Part shown: positions 53,807-63,682 of the stretch, in pieces
Layout of the letters: each line of letters begins with the position of its first letter
How positions within the stretch are numbered: the stretch's first letter is position 1
NCBI GenBank assembly: GCA_018711185.1
Contig: DVIQ01000110.1
Span: forward strand, 27,165 to 91,164
Length of the DNA: 64,000 nucleotides
DNA from: Candidatus Limivivens intestinipullorum
GTDB taxonomy: Bacteria > Bacillota > Clostridia > Lachnospirales > Lachnospiraceae
Direction of reading: 5' to 3'
Notes under the pieces: generated by a model
Told to the model about the DNA's origin: nothing
The model's database searches: none
The model's input: the letters and a program-made list of their open reading frames with translations, nothing else
Position numbers and translations under genes: made by a program

Positions 53807-53899
53807 TTTCTCTTTCTCCCTGTCTGAGGTTTTTCTATCGAGTATAAGCTCAATCGAAAACAAAGTCAATGCGTTTTATCCAAAGCCACAAAAAGGACT

Positions 53900-54041
53900 G
53901 TTACTATTCACGGCCCTTCGGTCCGTGAACAGCAACATCGCGGATCATTGAAAATTCGCTTCGCGAATGGAATCCGCTCACACCTGAATCATCTTCTTAC
54001 GCCACAAACAGCAGGTGTTTGCGGCTGCTGTAAATAGTAAC
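53900..54041 (-). mobile_element. MITE-like element, full length (142 bp), inside a terminator
   Basis: Inverse orientation to 41114-41256 with seven differences. Ends GTTACTATTCAC (53900-53911) and GTAAATAGTAAC (54030-54041). Perfect 8-bp target duplication AAAGGACT on both sides (53892-53899 and 54042-54049). The duplicated bases belong to the stem and T-tract of the alcohol dehydrogenase terminator. Confidence 0.9.
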
Positions 54042-54073
54042 AAAGGACTGTCTTTTTCCGACAGTCCTTTGCT
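54042..54073 (-). terminator. Terminator of the iron alcohol dehydrogenase gene, interrupted
   Basis: Minus strand CAAAGGACTGTC and GACAGTCCTTTG form an 11-12-bp stem. The original T-tract (AGTCCTTTTTG at 53889-53899 on the minus strand) is now on the far side of the inserted element, so the stem is followed by TTACTATTT. Confidence 0.8.
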
Positions 54074-54102
54074 CTTCGCCTGCCTCTCAGGCGCATAGAT
54101 AT

Positions 54103-55284
54103 TTAGAAATCCACTTCCGTTCCGTAGTAAGTGCAGGTAAGCAGTTTCTCCATCTGCTCCGGCGTGATCGTCCGGGGATTGGAACCGGTGCAGGCATCGC
54201 CGACAGCCAGCTCTGCGATGTTTGACAGCTTTGACTTAAACTCTTCTTCATCGATTCCAAACTCTTTCAGGGTTCTGGGAATGTTCAGTTTCCTGTTAAA
54301 GTCGTTAATTTTTTCACATAAACTGTTTACCAGAGCCTGCTCACTGGTTCCCGAAAGTCCCATTCTGCGGGCGATCTCCGCGTAATCTCTCTTCGCGGCC
54401 GGCTCGTGGGCGTTGAACTGGATCACATAGGGCAGATAAATCGCGTTGGCGCATCCGTGGGGGATATGTCCGGTGGAGAAGGCCGCTCCGGTCTTGTGGG
54501 CCATGGAATGAACGATTCCAAGAAGCGCGTTGGAAAAGGCCATACCTGCCAGGCACTGCGCGTAGTGCATCTGTTCTCTGGCATCCATGTTTCCATTGTA
54601 GGAAGCCGGCAGATAGTCAAATACCATCTCAATCGCCTGCAAAGCCAGCGGATCCGTGAAGGGGCCGTGAAGCGTGGAAACATACGCCTCAATGGCATGG
54701 GTCAGCGCGTCCATACCGGTGTAGGCAACCTGCTTTACCGGAAGTCCGGCCACCAGATCCGGGTCCACAATCGCCACATCCGGGGTAATATTAAAGTCAG
54801 CCAGCGGATATTTTACACCTGTCTGATAGTTGGTAATAACGGAAAACGCGGTTACTTCCGTGGCAGTACCGGAAGTGGAGGGGATGGCCGCAAACCTTGC
54901 TTTCTGTCTCAGCTCCGGGAAATTAAAGGGAATGCACAGCTCTTCGAAGGTGGTCTCAGGATACTCGTAAAACGCCCACATTGCCTTCGCGGCGTCAATG
55001 GGAGAGCCTCCGCCCATCGAAACAATCCAGTCCGGCTCAAAGGCACGCATAGCCTCCGCGCCCTTCATCACCGTTTCCACAGAGGGATCCGGCTCCACGC
55101 CTTCAAAAACCTGAACTTCCATACCGCCTTCCTTCAGGTAATTCACTGCTTTATCCAAAAAGCCCTGGCGTTTCATGGAGCCGCCTCCCACTACCAGGAA
55201 CGCTTTCTTTCCTTTTAAGTTCTTCAGCTCCTCCAGGCATCCCTTGCCATGGTAGATGTCTCTCGGCAAAGTAAATCTGCTCAT
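54103..55284 (-). CDS. Iron-containing alcohol dehydrogenase (butanol dehydrogenase-like)
   Basis: A 393-residue Fe-ADH: GGGSPIDAAKAMW, PSTSGTATEVTAFSVI, metal ligands in TGMDALTHAIEAYVS and VHSMAHKTGAAFSTGHIPHG. This motif set is that of the C-terminal half of AdhE and clostridial alcohol dehydrogenases, which reduce aldehydes with NAD(P)H. Monocistronic by spacing. A different subtype from the enzyme at 23676-24830. Confidence 0.92.
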   Translation of the reverse strand: MSRFTLPRDIYHGKGCLEELKNLKGKKAFLVVGGGSMKRQGFLDKAVNYLKEGGMEVQVFEGVEPDPSVETVMKGAEAMRAFEPDWIVSMGGGSPIDAAKAMWAFYEYPETTFEELCIPFNFPELRQKARFAAIPSTSGTATEVTAFSVITNYQTGVKYPLADFNITPDVAIVDPDLVAGLPVKQVAYTGMDALTHAIEAYVSTLHGPFTDPLALQAIEMVFDYLPASYNGNMDAREQMHYAQCLAGMAFSNALLGIVHSMAHKTGAAFSTGHIPHGCANAIYLPYVIQFNAHEPAAKRDYAEIARRMGLSGTSEQALVNSLCEKINDFNRKLNIPRTLKEFGIDEEEFKSKLSNIAELAVGDACTGSNPRTITPEQMEKLLTCTYYGTEVDF

Positions 55285-55455
55285 GTTGATTCCTCCTTAA
55301 GATTGTTAAAAAAAAGTCATTCTTTACCGTTTGAATTATAGCAGTGTTTCTCGCGGCCGTCAACTGTTTTTCTTGGCTGCGGGGTTTTTGACCCTCGCGG
55401 CGTTCTGCACTCCGTTTCGGTCGGTGCGAAACATGTGCCACCGGCACACAGCACC

Positions 55456-55511
55456 GCCAAATGGACATGCGCGCATGTCCGCTTGGCTCGTTGCCCGCGG
55501 GAATAAAAAGG
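55456..55511 (+). repeat. Conserved post-terminator motif with a near-perfect palindrome
   Basis: GGACATGCGCGCATGTCC (55463-55480) is an 18-bp perfect palindrome, extended to 32 bp (55456-55487) with two mismatches. The following CGCTTGGCTCGTTGC and CGGGAATAAAAA match 6316-6348 on the other strand at 30 of 33 positions. On the minus strand the motif begins at the T-tract of the glcK terminator. Confidence 0.7.
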
Positions 55512-55552
55512 GCTCCGAAGCCATACGTTTCCGCACAGCTTTCGGAGCCTCA
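55503..55552 (-). terminator. Terminator of the hprK-glcK operon
   Basis: Minus strand GGCTCCGAA and TTCGGAGCC arms followed by CTTTTTATT. Confidence 0.88.
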
Positions 55553-55563
55553 AACATCTTATT

Positions 55564-56502
55564 TTATTCCAGCACCAGCTTCGCCGCCCCATAAATCCCG
55601 GCGTCGTTTCCAAGCTTCGCCAAAGCGAAGCCCGCCTCCTTGCAGGAACTGAAGGCGTACTTTTCATAATACTTACGAATGTAATCCAGAACAACCTGGC
55701 CGGCCTTGGACACGCCGCCGCCGATTACAAACACCTCCGGATCGGACACGCTGGCAAAGATGGCCAATGCCTTTCCGAGGTATTCGCCGAACTCCTCCGC
55801 AACCTCGATCGCTAAATCGTCCCCGGCCTTTACGCCGTCGAATACCGTCTTAGCGGAGACGTTGGGCGCTTTGCGCATAACGGAGGGACGATCCGTGGAA
55901 GCCAGCTTCTTTCGGGCGAGTCTGGCAATGCCTGTGGCGGAAGCCACCTGCTCAAGGCAGCCTTTGTTTCCGCAGTTGCAGGTCTCTTCCATATCGTCCA
56001 CCGCGTGAGAATGGCCGATCTCGCCGCCGGCTCCGTGGGCACCGGTCACGATCTTTCCGTCCACAATAATGCCGCCGCCGATACCAGTTCCCAGGGTCAC
56101 CATGATGACGTTGCTGCTTCCGGCCGCGCCGCCCATCCACATCTCGCCCAGGGCGGCCACATTCGCGTCATTTCCTGCTTTTACCGTCAGACCTGTCATC
56201 TCGGACAGCTCCTTTGCCAGGGGAACAAAACCCCAATGAAGGTTTACGGCCATGGTCACGTTCCCTTCGCCGTCCACAGGACCCGGAACGCCGATGCCGG
56301 CTCCGGCCACTTCCTCCGGATTCAGATTCTTTTCTTTTATCTTTTTCCCGATCGTCTCCGCCACATCCGGAAGAATCCGGCTGCCGTTATCCTCTGTCCT
56401 CGTGGGAATCTCCCACTTATCTACTACCTTTCCATCCGTCTGGAACAATCCGCATTTGACAGACGTTCCTCCGATGTCGATACCAAAACAATACTTTTTC
56501 AT
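55564..56502 (-). CDS. glcK: ROK-family glucokinase
   Basis: A 312-residue ROK kinase: N-terminal phosphate loop GIDIGGTSVKCG, GVPGPVDGEG, catalytic Asp in KAGNDANVAALGE, TLGTGIGGGIIVDG, and the zinc motif GHSHAVDDMEETCNCGNKGCLEQ. It phosphorylates glucose with ATP for glycolysis. It starts 3 nt after the hprK stop, linking it to carbon-catabolite control. Confidence 0.94.
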   Translation of the reverse strand: MKKYCFGIDIGGTSVKCGLFQTDGKVVDKWEIPTRTEDNGSRILPDVAETIGKKIKEKNLNPEEVAGAGIGVPGPVDGEGNVTMAVNLHWGFVPLAKELSEMTGLTVKAGNDANVAALGEMWMGGAAGSSNVIMVTLGTGIGGGIIVDGKIVTGAHGAGGEIGHSHAVDDMEETCNCGNKGCLEQVASATGIARLARKKLASTDRPSVMRKAPNVSAKTVFDGVKAGDDLAIEVAEEFGEYLGKALAIFASVSDPEVFVIGGGVSKAGQVVLDYIRKYYEKYAFSSCKEAGFALAKLGNDAGIYGAAKLVLE

Positions 56503-56505
56503 TTC

Positions 56506-57444
56506 TCAATCCTCCGGCTTTGTCTTTTTAATCAGTGATTCCTGTACGCGCTTGTACAGCTCTCTGGCGGCGTTGTAGCCCATCTTCTTCTGCCTGTGGT
56601 TTACGGCAGCGGCCTCCACAATAATCGCCAGGTTCCGGCCCGGACGTATGGGAAGGGAATGGCATACTACCTTATTTCCCAAAAACTCCGTGTACTCCTC
56701 TTCCAGGCCAAGGCGGTCATACTCCTTATCCCGATCCCACTCCTCCAGCTTAATAACCAGATCAATGGACTGGGTATCCTTTACATTTTCCACACCGAAC
56801 AGTGTCTTTACATCAATAATGCCGATACCCCGCAGCTCAATAAAATGCTTCGTAATATCCGGGGCGCTTCCCACCAGGGTATCGTCGCTGACCTTGCGGA
56901 TCTCCACCACATCGTCGCTGACAAGGCGGTGTCCCCGTTTAATCAGCTCCAAAGCCGCCTCGCTTTTCCCGATGCCGCTCTCTCCCATAATCAGCACGCC
57001 TTCTCCGTACACATCCACCAGCACGCCGTGGATGGAAATGCAGGGCGCCAGCTCCACGCCCAGGCGGCGGATAATTTCTGCCATAAACGCCGACGTGGTC
57101 TTTGCTGACGCAAATACAGGAATCCCCTGTTCAGCGGCCATAGCCAGCATGTCCTCGTCCGGCGTAGTCTTTGTAGTATACACCAGACAGGGAATTTTAT
57201 ACGACAAAAACTGCCGGTAGATAGGAATTTTCTCCTCCCGGGGCATCTTCTGGAGGTATGTATATTCCACATATCCGATGATCTGCACCCGCTCATAGGC
57301 AAAATGCTCAAAATAGCCGGTGAGCTGCAGCGCCGGACGGTTAATTTCCGGTGTCGAGATTTTGATAGTTGAAATATCAACCTCGGGCGTCAGAATTTTC
57401 AGATCCAGCTTCTGGACAATCGTTGATAGCTCCACACTGCTCAT
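56506..57444 (-). CDS. hprK: HPr kinase/phosphorylase
   Basis: A 312-residue bifunctional enzyme that phosphorylates HPr on Ser46 and removes that phosphate, setting carbon-catabolite repression. P-loop GESGIGKS at residues 154-161, catalytic region RLVSDDVVEI, family signature ELRGIGIIDVKTLFG and a C-terminal RPGRNLAIIVEAAAVN. Full length. Sits between uvrC and glcK, a common clostridial order. Confidence 0.95.
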   Translation of the reverse strand: MSSVELSTIVQKLDLKILTPEVDISTIKISTPEINRPALQLTGYFEHFAYERVQIIGYVEYTYLQKMPREEKIPIYRQFLSYKIPCLVYTTKTTPDEDMLAMAAEQGIPVFASAKTTSAFMAEIIRRLGVELAPCISIHGVLVDVYGEGVLIMGESGIGKSEAALELIKRGHRLVSDDVVEIRKVSDDTLVGSAPDITKHFIELRGIGIIDVKTLFGVENVKDTQSIDLVIKLEEWDRDKEYDRLGLEEEYTEFLGNKVVCHSLPIRPGRNLAIIVEAAAVNHRQKKMGYNAARELYKRVQESLIKKTKPED

Positions 57445-57514
57445 TTTCTTTCTCCTTTTCGCTTTCAGGGTAATAACTGGAATGTTTTTATTTTACCATA
57501 CTTGTCCCGGAACA

Positions 57515-59380
57515 TCAACGGGAGTGGAAAAATTCGTAAACCTTTCCGGCCGCCGCTTCGTTCATGGAAGGCGCTGCCGCCAGTTCCTCCTTTGTGGCCT
57601 CACGTATCGCCTCCAGCGACTTAAAGGTCTTCATAAGAGATTTCCTTCTGGTCGGCCCGATTCCCTCAATGTCGTCCAATACAGAATGCACCTGATCCTT
57701 GCTGCGCAGGGATCGGTGATACTCGATGGCGAAGCGGTGGGCCTCGTCCTGAATCCTTGTGATCAGACGAAAGCCCTCGGAATTGCGGTCAATGGGAATT
57801 TCCTCATTGTTGTAGTACAGCCCTCTGGTCCGGTGGTTGTCGTCCTTCACCATGCCGCACACGGGAATGGAAATTCCCAGCCGGTCCAGTACCCGCAAAG
57901 CCACATTGACCTGTCCTTTTCCTCCGTCCATCATGATCAGATCCGGAAAAACGCTGAATTTTCCGAATTTTGCCTCCATATTTTTTTCCTGGAGCTCCTG
58001 CTGTTCCTGCCGTCCGTGCGAGAGCCTTCTGGTGAGCACTTCGTCCATGCTGGCGTAATCGTCCGGTCCTTTTACGGTTTGTATCCGAAATTTCCGGTAA
58101 TCGCTGCGCTTAGGTTTTCCGCCCTCAAAAACCACCATAGAGCCCACCGACTCGAAGCCGCTGATATTCGAAATATCATATGCCTCCACCCGGTATATAC
58201 GATCCAGGTCCAGAAGTCCCGCAATCTCTTTCATTGCTCCGATGGTGCGCCCTTCCTCCCGCTTGATGCGCTCCTTGTCCTGGTCCAGAACCATCTGGGC
58301 ATTCTTTTTCGCCAGCTCCACCAGCTTTTCCTTTTCTCCCTTCTTAGGTACCCGCAGATGCACCTTCTGTCCCCGTTTTTCCGTAAGCCATTCCTCGATA
58401 ACCGAGGCGTCCTCGATCTCCTCCGGCAGCATCACCGTCTTGGGTATAAAGGGCGTGCCGGCATAAAACTGCTTCAAAAAACTGGAAAGGATGTCCGCGG
58501 CGGTGTCGTGGGGCGCTGCCCGCAGATAAAAGTGATCCCGGCCGATGAGCCGTCCGCCCCGGACGAAAAACATCTGCACCACCGCGTCCGCGTCCTGAAC
58601 AGCCAGGGCCGCAATATCCTTGTCTTCCCCGTCACTGCTGGTAATCTTCTGTTTCTGGGCAATCTGCCGGACGCTGTTTAAGAGTTCTCTCTGGATAATC
58701 GCGGCCTCAAAATCCATCTTCTCCGCCGCTTCCTGCATCCGTTCCTCCAAAAGATGGATCACCGGGCCGTAATTGCCGCTCAGAAAGCTGATGGCCTCGT
58801 TTACCGCCTTCCGGTAATCCTCCCTGCTGACGTATCCCTGGCAGGGGGCATTGCACTGTTTAATGTGATAATTCAGACATGGCCGTTCGTTTCCGATATC
58901 CTCCGGCAGCTTCCGGCTGCAGGTCCGGATGCGGTAAATCTTCTGAAGCAGTTCAATGGTATCCTTCACGGCCCCGGCGCTTGTATAAGGTCCGAAATAA
59001 CGGTTTTTATCTTTTTTCATGCTTCTGGAAAACAGGATTCTCGGATAATCCTCCGCCACCGTCACTTTAATGAACGGATACGTTTTGTCGTCCGTCAGCA
59101 TGGTGTTGTATTTCGGCCGGTATTCCTTTATCAGGTTGCATTCCAGCACCAGCGCTTCCAGCTCGGAATCTGTGACAATATACTCAAACCGCCGTATCCG
59201 GCTGACCATCTGCTCGATCTTGGGCCCTTTGTTCCGGCTCGTCTGAAAATACTGCCGTACCCGGTTTTTCAGGCTAATGGCCTTGCCTACATAGATAATG
59301 GCGTCCTTCTCATCATGCATCAGATAGACTCCCGGCTTTGCCGGAAGCTTCTTTAACTCTTCCTGAATATCAAACTGCAT
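57515..59380 (-). CDS. uvrC: Excinuclease ABC subunit C
   Basis: A 621-residue nuclease that makes both incisions in nucleotide-excision repair. N-terminal GIY-YIG domain ([30 protein letters not shown]), UvrB-binding UVR motif ([19 protein letters not shown]), the RNase H-like domain ([37 protein letters not shown]) and C-terminal tandem HhH ([17 protein letters not shown]). The start is MQFDIQEEL with AAGGCGG upstream; a longer frame to 59515 overlaps the ftsH end and its terminator. Confidence 0.95.
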   Translation of the reverse strand: MQFDIQEELKKLPAKPGVYLMHDEKDAIIYVGKAISLKNRVRQYFQTSRNKGPKIEQMVSRIRRFEYIVTDSELEALVLECNLIKEYRPKYNTMLTDDKTYPFIKVTVAEDYPRILFSRSMKKDKNRYFGPYTSAGAVKDTIELLQKIYRIRTCSRKLPEDIGNERPCLNYHIKQCNAPCQGYVSREDYRKAVNEAISFLSGNYGPVIHLLEERMQEAAEKMDFEAAIIQRELLNSVRQIAQKQKITSSDGEDKDIAALAVQDADAVVQMFFVRGGRLIGRDHFYLRAAPHDTAADILSSFLKQFYAGTPFIPKTVMLPEEIEDASVIEEWLTEKRGQKVHLRVPKKGEKEKLVELAKKNAQMVLDQDKERIKREEGRTIGAMKEIAGLLDLDRIYRVEAYDISNISGFESVGSMVVFEGGKPKRSDYRKFRIQTVKGPDDYASMDEVLTRRLSHGRQEQQELQEKNMEAKFGKFSVFPDLIMMDGGKGQVNVALRVLDRLGISIPVCGMVKDDNHRTRGLYYNNEEIPIDRNSEGFRLITRIQDEAHRFAIEYHRSLRSKDQVHSVLDDIEGIGPTRRKSLMKTFKSLEAIREATKEELAAAPSMNEAAAGKVYEFFHSR

Positions 59381-59455
59381 CGGTTCACCGCCTTTCCCTT
59401 GTTCGCGCAGGCGCATTGCTCCCTGGCGCCCGTTTTTCACTTTTGCGAAAGCGCA

Positions 59456-59488
59456 GAAAACGCCGCCGGCTTTTGGGGCCGGCAGCGC
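59456..59488 (-). terminator. Terminator of ftsH
   Basis: Minus strand CGCTGCCGGC and GCCGGCGGCG arms with a 7-nt loop followed by TTTTC. Confidence 0.75.
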
Positions 59489-59511
59489 ATAACTCTTGCG
59501 GCTTCGTTGTC

Positions 59512-61749
59512 TCATTTTTCTTCTGTTTTATCCGCGTACGGAGCCTGGCTGCTCTGTTTCATAAAGCTGTCCCAGGGGAACTCAATGGGTTCCTCCTCCG
59601 GAACGTCCCCGGAAACCGGTTCTGCCGGCGCGGACTTCTCCTCACCCGGCTGTGCGCCTGACGACTCAGACCTTGCTTCGCCGACTGGCTCTCCCGCTGG
59701 CACAGGCTTCCCTTCACCAGGCTGCATTCCTGCCGGAGCCAGCTTTTCTTCGCCGGACTGCGTTTCCGCCGTCACAGCCTTCTCTTCGACGAACTTCTCG
59801 CCCGCCAGCGCGGACTTCTCCCCGCCCGGCTGTATTTCCGCGGACGCGTCCTTCTCGCCGCTTTCCTCCGCCTTTGTATTTTCCACCCGGTGGAAAATCT
59901 CCATGAACTCTTTCCCCGTGATGGTTTCCTTCTCGATCAGGTAAGCCGCGATCTCATCCAGCGCTTTCCTGTGCTCAGACAAGAGACGCAGCGCCTTATC
60001 GTAAGATTCTTTCAGGATCTTCTGGATCTCCCGGTCCACCTCCGCGGCGGTCTCGTCGCTGCAGTTTAAGATCGTCCGATTGTCCAGGTACTGGTTCGCC
60101 GCAACTTCAAGGCCCATCATGCCGAACTTCTCCGACATACCGTACTGAGTAATCATGGCTCTGGCAATCCGGGTGGCCTGCTCGATGTCGTTAGCCGCTC
60201 CGGTAGTCACAGAGTGGAACACCAGCTCCTCAGCGGCACGGCCTGCCACAAACTCCACAAGCCTTGCGCGGATCTCCTCCTCGCTGTTCAGAAACTTTTC
60301 TTCCTCCGGCACATTCATCACATAACCCAGGGCGCCCATGGTCCGGGGTACAATCGTAATCTTCTGGACCGGCTCCGAGTGCTTCTGCAAAGCGCTCACC
60401 AGGGCATGGCCCACTTCGTGGTAGGATACGATTCTGCGCTCCTCGGCGCTCAAAATCTTGTTCTTCTTTTCCTTTCCTACCAGCACAACCTCAACGGCTT
60501 CAAACAGATCCGCCTGGGAAACCGCCTTGCGCCCCTTCTTTACAGCAAGAATGGCCGCCTCGTTTACCATATTCGCCAGATCCGAACCCACCGCGCCCGA
60601 CGTAGCCAAGGCAATGGCTTCAAAATCCACGGTGTCGTCCAGGCTCACATTCTTCGCGTGAACTTTCAGAATATCCACCCGGCCTTTCAGGTCCGGCTTG
60701 TCCACAATCACTCGCCGGTCAAAACGGCCGGGACGCAGAAGCGCCGGGTCCAGAACTTCCGGACGGTTCGTGGCCGCAAGGATCAGAAGGCCGCTGGAAG
60801 TATCAAAACCGTCCATCTCCGCCAAGAGCTGGTTCAGGGTCTGCTCACGCTCATCGTTTCCGCCGCCGTAGCCGCTGTCACGGGTCTTTCCGATGGCGTC
60901 GATCTCATCGATGAACACGATGCAGGGGGCGCTTTTCTTCGCCTCCTCAAACAGATCCCGCACACGGGAAGCGCCCACGCCCACAAACATCTCCACGAAG
61001 CCGGAGCCGGATATGGAGAAAAACGGGCATTTCGCCTCGCCGGCTACCGCCTTGGCCAGAAGCGTTTTTCCGGTTCCGGGAGGGCCCACCAGCAGGGCGC
61101 CCTTGGGGAGCTTAGCGCCGATGGAGGAATATTTTCCCGGATTTTCCAGGAAATCCACCACCTCCTGAAGGGATTCCTTAGCCTCGTCCTGCCCGGCCAC
61201 ATCTTTAAACGTGACGCCTGTCTCTTTCTGGGAGTCATAAACTCTGGCCTTGCTTTTTCCAACGCCCATCATGCCGCCGCCCTTTGACATTCTCCGCATG
61301 AAGAACCACAAAAGCACCCACACCAGAATCAGAGGCAGAAACGTAGCCGCGATGTTGTAAACCAGGGCGGAAGTCATATCCGGCACATCCTGATTAAATT
61401 CAACACCTGCCGCCAAAAGCCTGTCCGCCAGATTCGGGTCATCCACCACTCCGGTGTAATACGTAATCGATACACCCGGGAACGGCTGGCTGACAGGAGT
61501 AATCTGGATCTCATTGGAGTAAATCGTAACCGAAGCGACCTCCCCGTTCTCTACCATCTCTATAAAATCATTATAAGATATTTCTCTCCTGGTGGAGTCT
61601 CGGAACATTCCGTTGAAAAAATTAATTACCATCAATGCAATGAGGGAAACAACCAGGAAAATCACAATGGTCTGTCCGTTTTTCGGCGGACGGCCGCCAT
61701 TATTATTCTGATTTCCCGGCCCCCCGTTTGGAAGCTGATTATTGTCCAT
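59512..61749 (-). CDS. ftsH: ATP-dependent zinc metalloprotease FtsH
   Basis: A 745-residue membrane AAA protease. Transmembrane helices near residues 27-46 and 123-147 enclose the extracytoplasmic domain. AAA core: Walker A GPPGTGKT, Walker [12 protein letters not shown], second region of homology [21 protein letters not shown]. Zinc site HEVGH in [10 protein letters not shown]. The C-terminus is unusual: about 115 residues rich in Glu, Pro, Ala and Gly with imperfect PGEEK/GEEK repeats. ATG at 61747-61749 has GAGGAGG upstream. Confidence 0.95.
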   Translation of the reverse strand: MDNNQLPNGGPGNQNNNGGRPPKNGQTIVIFLVVSLIALMVINFFNGMFRDSTRREISYNDFIEMVENGEVASVTIYSNEIQITPVSQPFPGVSITYYTGVVDDPNLADRLLAAGVEFNQDVPDMTSALVYNIAATFLPLILVWVLLWFFMRRMSKGGGMMGVGKSKARVYDSQKETGVTFKDVAGQDEAKESLQEVVDFLENPGKYSSIGAKLPKGALLVGPPGTGKTLLAKAVAGEAKCPFFSISGSGFVEMFVGVGASRVRDLFEEAKKSAPCIVFIDEIDAIGKTRDSGYGGGNDEREQTLNQLLAEMDGFDTSSGLLILAATNRPEVLDPALLRPGRFDRRVIVDKPDLKGRVDILKVHAKNVSLDDTVDFEAIALATSGAVGSDLANMVNEAAILAVKKGRKAVSQADLFEAVEVVLVGKEKKNKILSAEERRIVSYHEVGHALVSALQKHSEPVQKITIVPRTMGALGYVMNVPEEEKFLNSEEEIRARLVEFVAGRAAEELVFHSVTTGAANDIEQATRIARAMITQYGMSEKFGMMGLEVAANQYLDNRTILNCSDETAAEVDREIQKILKESYDKALRLLSEHRKALDEIAAYLIEKETITGKEFMEIFHRVENTKAEESGEKDASAEIQPGGEKSALAGEKFVEEKAVTAETQSGEEKLAPAGMQPGEGKPVPAGEPVGEARSESSGAQPGEEKSAPAEPVSGDVPEEEPIEFPWDSFMKQSSQAPYADKTEEK

Positions 61750-61845
61750 TCTTTTCCTCCTCAAGTTCAATCTCTATTATTATAAAGATACTTTTCCCAG
61801 AAATCAATAAATACTTTGTGAAATTTACTGTCCGGCCAAAAAGAA

Positions 61846-61905
61846 GCCTGAATCATCTTCTTACGCCGCAAACAGCAGGTGTTTGCGGCTGCTGTGAACA
61901 GTAAC
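61846..61905 (-). repeat. Left half of the dispersed element
   Basis: Sixty bases matching the first 60 of the 41114 copy: GTTACTGTTCAC end, hairpin arms GCCGCAAACA/TGTTTGCGGC around CCTGC, then GTAAGAAGATGATTCAGGC. Similarity ends there, before T-rich sequence. Confidence 0.75.
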
Positions 61906-62020
61906 AAAGGAGGAACCATTATTTTGAAAATCTATTTTTTCAAAAAACATCTGGCACACCCTGGGCCCTGTGTAGTATACTAAGGGTAATCAATCCGCGG
62001 CAGGACGCAAACGGCCGATG

Positions 62021-62092
62021 GGGCTTGCCCACACCTGAAGCACTTTCTTACGGCCTCATCGGCAGGTGATTCGGCCTGACCTGAACAATTAC
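62021..62092 (-). repeat. Divergent structured element
   Basis: Minus strand: GTAATTGTTCAGG left end, arms GGCCGAATCA and CGATGAGGCC (paired except a tandem G-A/A-G and the closing pair) around CCTGC, GTAAGAAAGTGCTTCAGG, then GTGTGGGC and GCCC as a short second stem. Confidence 0.6.
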
Positions 62093-62175
62093 AATGAATT
62101 ACAAAACACAATGCGGAAAGAACGGGGCGTTTTCTGGTCTCAGGGATTTCTTTCCCGGAAAGGCGGCTTATACAA

Positions 62176-63654
62176 ATGAAAATCGGATTTGACAACGCAA
62201 AGTATCTTCAGATGCAGTCTGAGCATATTCGGGAACGCATCAATCAGTTCGGCAATAAGCTCTATCTGGAATTCGGCGGAAAGCTTTTTGACGATTACCA
62301 CGCTTCCAGAGTTCTGCCCGGCTTTGCCCCGGACAGCAAGCTGCAGATGCTGCTCCAGCTGAAAGACCAGGCGGAAATCGTCATCGTCATCAGCGCCGGA
62401 GATATCGAAAAGAATAAGGTGCGCGGAGATCTCGGCATCACCTATGACACCGATGTGCTCCGTCTGGCAGAGGCTTTTCAGAGCCGCGGCCTTTATGTAG
62501 GAAGCGTGGTCATCACCCAGTACTCCGGCCAGCGAAGCGCGGACCAGTTCCGCAGTCGGCTGGAAAAGCTGGGTTTTCAGGTCTACATCCATTACTCCAT
62601 CGAGGGCTATCCGGCCAACATCCCGCTGATTATCAGCGACGACGGATACGGCCGGAACGACTACATCGTCACCACCAGACCCCTTGTGGTGGTCACGGCG
62701 CCGGGTCCGGGAAGCGGAAAGATGGCCACCTGCCTCTCCCAGCTTTACCATGAATATAAGCGGGGTATCCGGGCAGGCTACGCCAAGTTTGAGACCTTCC
62801 CCATCTGGAATATTCCTCTGAAGCACCCGGTAAACCTGGCCTACGAGGCAGCCACCGCGGACTTAAACGACGTGAACATGATCGATCCCTTCCACCTGGA
62901 AAACTACGGGGTCACCACGGTTAACTACAACCGGGACGTGGAAATTTTCCCGCTTCTGAACACCATGTTTGAAAAAATCTGCGGGGAAAGCCCTTACAAG
63001 TCCCCCACGGATATGGGCGTGAATATGGCCGGCTGCTGCATCATCGACGACCAGGTCTGCCAGGAGGCGGCGAAGCAGGAAATCATCCGCCGCTATTATG
63101 AGGCTCTGACGAACCTGGCCGACGGCACCGGCACCCAGAACGAAGTGCTCAAAATCGAGCTGCTGATGAACCAGGCCGGCATCTCCGTGGAGCAGCGTCC
63201 GGTGGTGGCCGCCGCTCTGGCCCGTGAGAAGGAGGAAGAGGCCCCCAGCGCCGCCATCGAGCTGCCGGACGGCCGTCTGATCACCGGGGGCACCTCGGAT
63301 CTTCTGGGAGCCGCTTCCGCGGTACTGTTAAACGCCCTGAAGTGCCTCGCGGGCATCGCCCACCGCATCCGGGTGATTTCTCCGGCCTCCATCGAGCCCA
63401 TCCAGCACCTGAAAACAGAGTATCTGGGCAGCAAAAATCCCCGGCTGCACACGGACGAGCTGCTGATCGCCCTCTCCGCCTCCGCCTCCGGGAATCCTAC
63501 AGCCTCCGAGGCCATGCGTCAGCTTCCAAAGCTTTCCGGCTGCCAGATGCATACCTCCGTGATCCTCTCCTCTGTGGATGTACGGACTTTAAAAAGCCTG
63601 GGAATCCAGCTTACCATGGAGCCGCGGTTTGAAAATAAGCGGCGGTATCACTGA
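62176..63654 (+). CDS. DUF1846 family protein
   Basis: A 492-residue cytoplasmic protein matching DUF1846 along its length: KIGFDNAKYLQMQSEHIRERI, KLYLEFGGKLFDDYHASRVLPGF, VTAPGPGSGKMATCLSQLYHEYKRG (a P-loop-like GPGSGK), FPIWNIPLKHPVNLAYEAATADL and NMAGCCIIDD. The family is common in Firmicutes; the fold suggests a nucleotide-binding metabolic enzyme, with no established reaction. ATG follows GGAAAGGCGGC by 8 nt. Confidence 0.9.
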   Translation: MKIGFDNAKYLQMQSEHIRERINQFGNKLYLEFGGKLFDDYHASRVLPGFAPDSKLQMLLQLKDQAEIVIVISAGDIEKNKVRGDLGITYDTDVLRLAEAFQSRGLYVGSVVITQYSGQRSADQFRSRLEKLGFQVYIHYSIEGYPANIPLIISDDGYGRNDYIVTTRPLVVVTAPGPGSGKMATCLSQLYHEYKRGIRAGYAKFETFPIWNIPLKHPVNLAYEAATADLNDVNMIDPFHLENYGVTTVNYNRDVEIFPLLNTMFEKICGESPYKSPTDMGVNMAGCCIIDDQVCQEAAKQEIIRRYYEALTNLADGTGTQNEVLKIELLMNQAGISVEQRPVVAAALAREKEEEAPSAAIELPDGRLITGGTSDLLGAASAVLLNALKCLAGIAHRIRVISPASIEPIQHLKTEYLGSKNPRLHTDELLIALSASASGNPTASEAMRQLPKLSGCQMHTSVILSSVDVRTLKSLGIQLTMEPRFENKRRYH

Positions 63655-63682
63655 CGCCCCGCAGCAGCCATTTGGAATCGCC

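Larger units (their letters stand above)
61750..62175. other. Gene-free stretch with two structured elements
   Basis: Divergent promoter region of ftsH and the DUF1846 gene. Contains a half-element (61846-61905) and a divergent full element (62021-62092). TAGTATACTA near 61973-61982 could be part of a -10 for the DUF1846 gene. No ORF supported. Confidence 0.6.
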
